Below, one piece after another: positions 61,422 to 64,000 of a stretch of 64,000 bases of DNA. Source of the DNA: Altererythrobacter sp. BO-6 (GTDB taxonomy: Bacteria; Pseudomonadota; Alphaproteobacteria; Sphingomonadales; Sphingomonadaceae); contig NZ_CP049259.1 in assembly GCF_011047315.1 (NCBI RefSeq), positions 620,001 through 684,000 of the forward strand, in the 5' to 3' direction. The translations under genes and the position numbers were made by a program. How positions within the stretch are numbered: the stretch's first letter is position 1; each line of letters begins with the position of its first letter. The notes below the pieces were generated by a model. That model did not search any database, was not told where the DNA came from, and was given only the letters and a program-made list of their open reading frames with translations.

Positions 61422-61889
61422 TCAGCGGCAGCGCGAATTGCTCCGGTCGATCTCACGGCCCAGGATTGCGCCGCCAACCGCGCCGAGCAGAGTACCCAGC
61501 GCCTTGTCCCCGCGCCCGGCCAGTTCATTGCCGGCCAGGCCGCCCACGCCGGCGCCGATCAGCAGGCCGGTAGTGCCGTTTTCCCGGCGGCAGTAATAGC
61601 GGCCGTCGCGCCCGCGCCAGATGCGCGTGTCGCGATAGACCGGCTCGCCGTAATAGCGGCGATCGTGGCGGCCATAATAGCGATCATCGTAATCGTAATC
61701 GTCCCAGTGGCCATGCCGCTTCTTCTTGCGGTGCTCAGCGGTCAGGTCACCCAGCGGGCTGGCGAAGGAATATTCGCTGGCGCTAGGGCTGGCAGGCACT
61801 GGCATCTGCACAGCAGAGGCGGGCGCTGCCAGGGCAAGCGCCACGATGGCTGCGGGGCCGGCAAGCTGTTTTGCGAATGCGTTCGTCAT
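61422..61889 (-). CDS. Glycine-zipper 2TM domain protein
   Basis: 155 residues from the ATG at 61889 (AAGGAG upstream). A signal peptide (GPAAIVALALAAPASA) is followed by an Asp/Tyr/Arg-rich stretch (HWDDYDYDDRYYGRHDRRYYG), a YYCRRENG segment, and a glycine zipper (GLLIGAGVGGLAGNELAGRGDKALGTLLGAVGGAILG), with Cys near the end (NSRCR). Such proteins insert in the outer membrane or periplasm and can form oligomers. It resembles the RcnB-like protein in residue composition. Function unknown. Confidence 0.85.
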   Translation of the reverse strand: MTNAFAKQLAGPAAIVALALAAPASAVQMPVPASPSASEYSFASPLGDLTAEHRKKKRHGHWDDYDYDDRYYGRHDRRYYGEPVYRDTRIWRGRDGRYYCRRENGTTGLLIGAGVGGLAGNELAGRGDKALGTLLGAVGGAILGREIDRSNSRCR

Positions 61890-61967
61890 CTTGTGCTCCT
61901 TCGCTTTTTCTGGCGCGGTCTGTCCGCGCTGTACGACTCGATGCATTCAGGTTTACGCACCTCAATA

Positions 61968-62004
61968 TGAACGGTTTGCAACGCGTTTTTCAGGAAACCG
62001 TTCA
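61968..62004. promoter_or_regulatory. Inverted repeat between the glycine-zipper and rarD genes
   Basis: TGAACGGTTT (61968-61977) and AAACCGTTCA (61995-62004) are perfect 10-bp complements with 17 nt between. They lie in the divergent promoter region, 79 bp upstream of the glycine-zipper ATG and 77 bp upstream of the rarD ATG. It may be an operator for a dimeric regulator or a stem-loop in a leader RNA. Confidence 0.45.
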
Positions 62005-62080
62005 TGCGACGAAGCGAGCATTAGCGCGCGACGAATGGTCGCTTGCTGCCAACCGGAAGTGGGATTAGGGGCGCAACCAC

Positions 62081-62983
62081 ATGCAGACGCCCGACCAGCA
62101 CGGCCAGCCATCGGGCCTTCCCGCAGCGCTGGGTGCCTATCTGATCTGGAGCATGCTGCCGCTCTACCTGCTGCTGGTGAAGAGCGTACCGCCGTTCGAG
62201 TTCGTCGGCTGGCGGATCATCTGGACCCTGCCGATCTGCCTGCTGATCGTGGCCGTGCGGCGCCAGTTTCCGGCGCTGCGCGAAGCATTTTCCAGTGCGC
62301 GCAGCATGATGCTGTTGTGTCTCAGCGCCGCGCTGATCGGGCTGAACTGGTTCGTTTATGTCTGGGCGATCCAGCGCGACAATGTCTATGCGGCTAGCCT
62401 CGGCTATTACCTCAACCCGCTGCTCAACGTGCTGCTCGGCACAGTCTTCCTGGGCGAGCGCCTGTCGCGGCTTCAATGGACCGCCGTGGGCATCGCCAGC
62501 GTGGCAGTTGCGCTATTGCTGGGCGGCGCGTTGACGACACTGTGGATTAGCCTCGCCCTTGCGTGCAGCTTCGGCCTTTACGGGTTGGTTCGCAAGCAGG
62601 TCGCGGTCGGAGCGCTGCCGGGACTGACGGTCGAGAGCGCACTGCTGCTGCCGGTCGCGGGCGGGATCGCCTGGTGGTATGCGGCCAGCCCGGCGGGCTC
62701 GTCCTTCGGGCATGACCTGTGGATCAGCCTCGCAATCGTTCTCGGGGGCGTGGTGACGGCGGTGCCGCTGCTGCTGTTCGCGATCGCCGCGCGGCGGATG
62801 GATTACTCGACGCTTGGCTTCATCCAATATCTGACGCCGACCATCGTCTTCCTACTGGGGCTTACCGTGTTCCGCGAGGAACTGCGCCCAGCCCAACTCG
62901 GCAGTTTCGTGCTGATCTGGACAGCGATCGCAATTTTCGTGTGGGACCTGCTGCGGCGGCGCCGCAAGCCCGCCGCTATCTAG
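62081..62983 (+). CDS. rarD: EamA family transporter RarD
   Basis: 300 residues with about ten TM helices in two EamA halves. RarD traits include LGAYLIWSMLPLYLLLVKSVPPFEFVGWRIIWTLP at the start, GLNWFVYVWAIQRDNVYAASLGYYLNPLLNVLLG, FGLYGLVRKQVAVGALPGLTVES and MDYSTLGFIQYLTPTIVFLLG. The DMT superfamily exports or imports metabolites; RarD has been tied to chloramphenicol sensitivity in other bacteria but the substrate is not known. The stop overlaps that of pyrC by 4 nt. Confidence 0.93.
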   Translation: MQTPDQHGQPSGLPAALGAYLIWSMLPLYLLLVKSVPPFEFVGWRIIWTLPICLLIVAVRRQFPALREAFSSARSMMLLCLSAALIGLNWFVYVWAIQRDNVYAASLGYYLNPLLNVLLGTVFLGERLSRLQWTAVGIASVAVALLLGGALTTLWISLALACSFGLYGLVRKQVAVGALPGLTVESALLLPVAGGIAWWYAASPAGSSFGHDLWISLAIVLGGVVTAVPLLLFAIAARRMDYSTLGFIQYLTPTIVFLLGLTVFREELRPAQLGSFVLIWTAIAIFVWDLLRRRRKPAAI

Positions 62984-64000
62984 CTCGCGATGCGCCAGCC
63001 GAGCACTTGCCCGGCGTGGAACGGCACGACTTCGCTGCCCCCGGCGGACACCGCATCGGGCACTTTCACTTCGGCGCGTTCCAGCGTGATGCTGTCTTCA
63101 TTGACCGGCAAGCCATAGAAGGCGGGGCCATGGAGCGAAGCGAAGCCTTCGAAACGGTCCAGCGCGCCTTCCTCGTCGAACACCGCCAGGTAGCTTTCCA
63201 GCGCATAGGGTGCGTTGAAAATCCCTGCGCAACCGCAGGCGGATTCCTTGGTGTGGCGTTCGTGCGGGGCGCTGTCTGTGCCAAGGAAGAACTTCGCACT
63301 GCCGCTGGTCGCCGCCTTGCGCAGCGCCAGCCGGTGGGTCTCGCGCTTGGCCACGGGCAGGCAGTAGTTGTGCGGCTGGATCCCGCCCACCAGCATCGCG
63401 TTGCGATTGATGTGGAGGTGCTGCGGCGTGATCGTCGCTGCGACATTCGGCCCCGCCTCAAGCACGAAATCAACCGCGTCGCTGGTGGTGATGTGTTCGA
63501 ACACGACCTTCAGCCCGGGAAAATCGCGGGTGATGCGGCGCAAGTGCCGCTCGATGAATTCGGCCTCGCGATCGAACACGTCGATATTATGGTCGGTCAC
63601 TTCGCCATGGACGCAGAGCACGATGCCCTCGGCCTCCATCCGCGCCAGCACCGGATCGATCTTCGCAACATCGGTCACGCCGCTCGCCGAATTGGTCGTC
63701 GCCCCAGCCGGATAGAGCTTGGCGGCGGTGAACACGCCTTCAGCCGCGCCGCGCGCAAGGTCGTCCGGATCGGTGTTGTCGGTAAGATAGCAGGTCATCA
63801 GCGGCATGAAGTTGATGCCCGCGGGCACGGCGCCAAGGATGCGCTCGCGATAGGCCGCAGCCCGCGCCGTATCGGTCACCGGCGGGGTAAGGTTGGGCAT
63901 CCACGATCGCGCGGGCGAACTGGCGCGCGGTATAGGGCACCACGTCGCGCATCATGTCGCCATCGCGGAAATGCAGGTGCCAATCATCAGGGCGGCGGAT
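62980..64000 (-). pseudogene. pyrC: Dihydroorotase, frameshifted, 5' end outside window
   Basis: The gene enters from the right edge. The first visible codons give [19 protein letters not shown] with the metal-binding H-x-H, and [14 protein letters not shown]; then one extra C at 63901-63902 shifts the frame, and [21 protein letters not shown] continues after it. Without that base the match to E. coli PyrC is continuous ([14 protein letters not shown]). Downstream motifs are intact: AAKLYPAGATTNSA (carboxylated Lys), VLCVHGEVTD, VFEHITTSDA and FLGTDSAPH. The enzyme closes the ring of dihydroorotate in pyrimidine synthesis. The frameshift is most likely a sequencing error. Confidence 0.9.

Overview
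The window is GC-rich, densely coded chromosome of an alphaproteobacterium. It is most likely a member of the Sphingomonadales (Erythrobacteraceae/Sphingomonadaceae type); the genus cannot be fixed from the sequence alone. Pointers are a class I (archaeal-type) lysyl-tRNA synthetase, an NDUFS4-like complex I subunit, a three-TM holin of the gene-transfer-agent family, a TonB-dependent receptor beside an exopeptidase, DUF1800/DUF1501 and RcnB-like proteins, a ubiA|rsmE-gshA neighbourhood and the characteristic 'CCCCGGA-cttga-TCCGGGG' palindromic repeats. There is no rRNA operon, CRISPR array, insertion sequence or prophage; almost everything is core-genome housekeeping.

Layout. 1-9.9 kb, almost all minus strand: class II aldolase (cut by the window edge), ybaB, dnaX and a membrane protein; SRP RNA; two co-translated secreted paralogues; NDUFS4-like protein; hrpB; an unknown protein; ispB. 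10-16 kb: chorismate mutase, PilZ protein, a PepSY/response regulator/histidine kinase operon, a SIMPL protein, Uup ATPase. 16-25 kb: DUF6456 protein, XRE regulator, yajC-secD-secF, tRNA-Pro(GGG), CitE-like lyase, GTA-type holin, aroQ-accB-accC. 25-32 kb: orphan lipoprotein, Lrp regulator, a histidine kinase with a degenerate ATPase domain, tRNA-Ile2(CAT) and tRNA-Pro(TGG), MATE transporter, DUF1800-DUF1501 operon. 32-40.7 kb: TonB receptor and M28 peptidase, ettA, a repeat cluster with about 380 bp of unexplained sequence, RcnB-like protein. 40.7-50 kb: cytochrome b561, prolyl hydroxylase, lysK, a DinG-family helicase with a frameshift, phosphohistidine phosphatase, soxR divergent from a VOC gene, amidohydrolase. 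50-64 kb: SRAP protein, ubiA (frameshift), rsmE, gshA, bamB and its TPR partner, glycosyltransferase and hydrolase, selO, astD, glycine-zipper protein, rarD and pyrC (frameshift, cut by the window edge).

Genes with linked jobs: yajC-secD-secF and bamB/TPR protein serve export and outer-membrane assembly; ispB and ubiA both make ubiquinone, the partner of complex I (NDUFS4) and perhaps of cytochrome b561; aroQ and the chorismate mutase belong to aromatic biosynthesis and accBC to fatty acid synthesis; soxR, gshA and the VOC protein suggest redox and electrophile defence; the M28 peptidase and TonB receptor suggest peptide scavenging.

The main caution for a reader: three well-conserved genes (DinG-type helicase, ubiA, pyrC) are each broken by what looks like one additional C on the plus strand. 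In the likely essential genes this is better explained by base-calling error than by gene decay. The most unusual genuine signals are a palindromic repeat inserted in frame in uup, a MATE gene whose natural N-terminus has no AUG/GUG/UUG, the pseudo-kinase at 26-27.8 kb, the paired secreted paralogues at 3.8-5.5 kb, and a hairpin hiding the ribosome-binding site of the GTA-type holin. I found no convincing wholly new multi-gene system.
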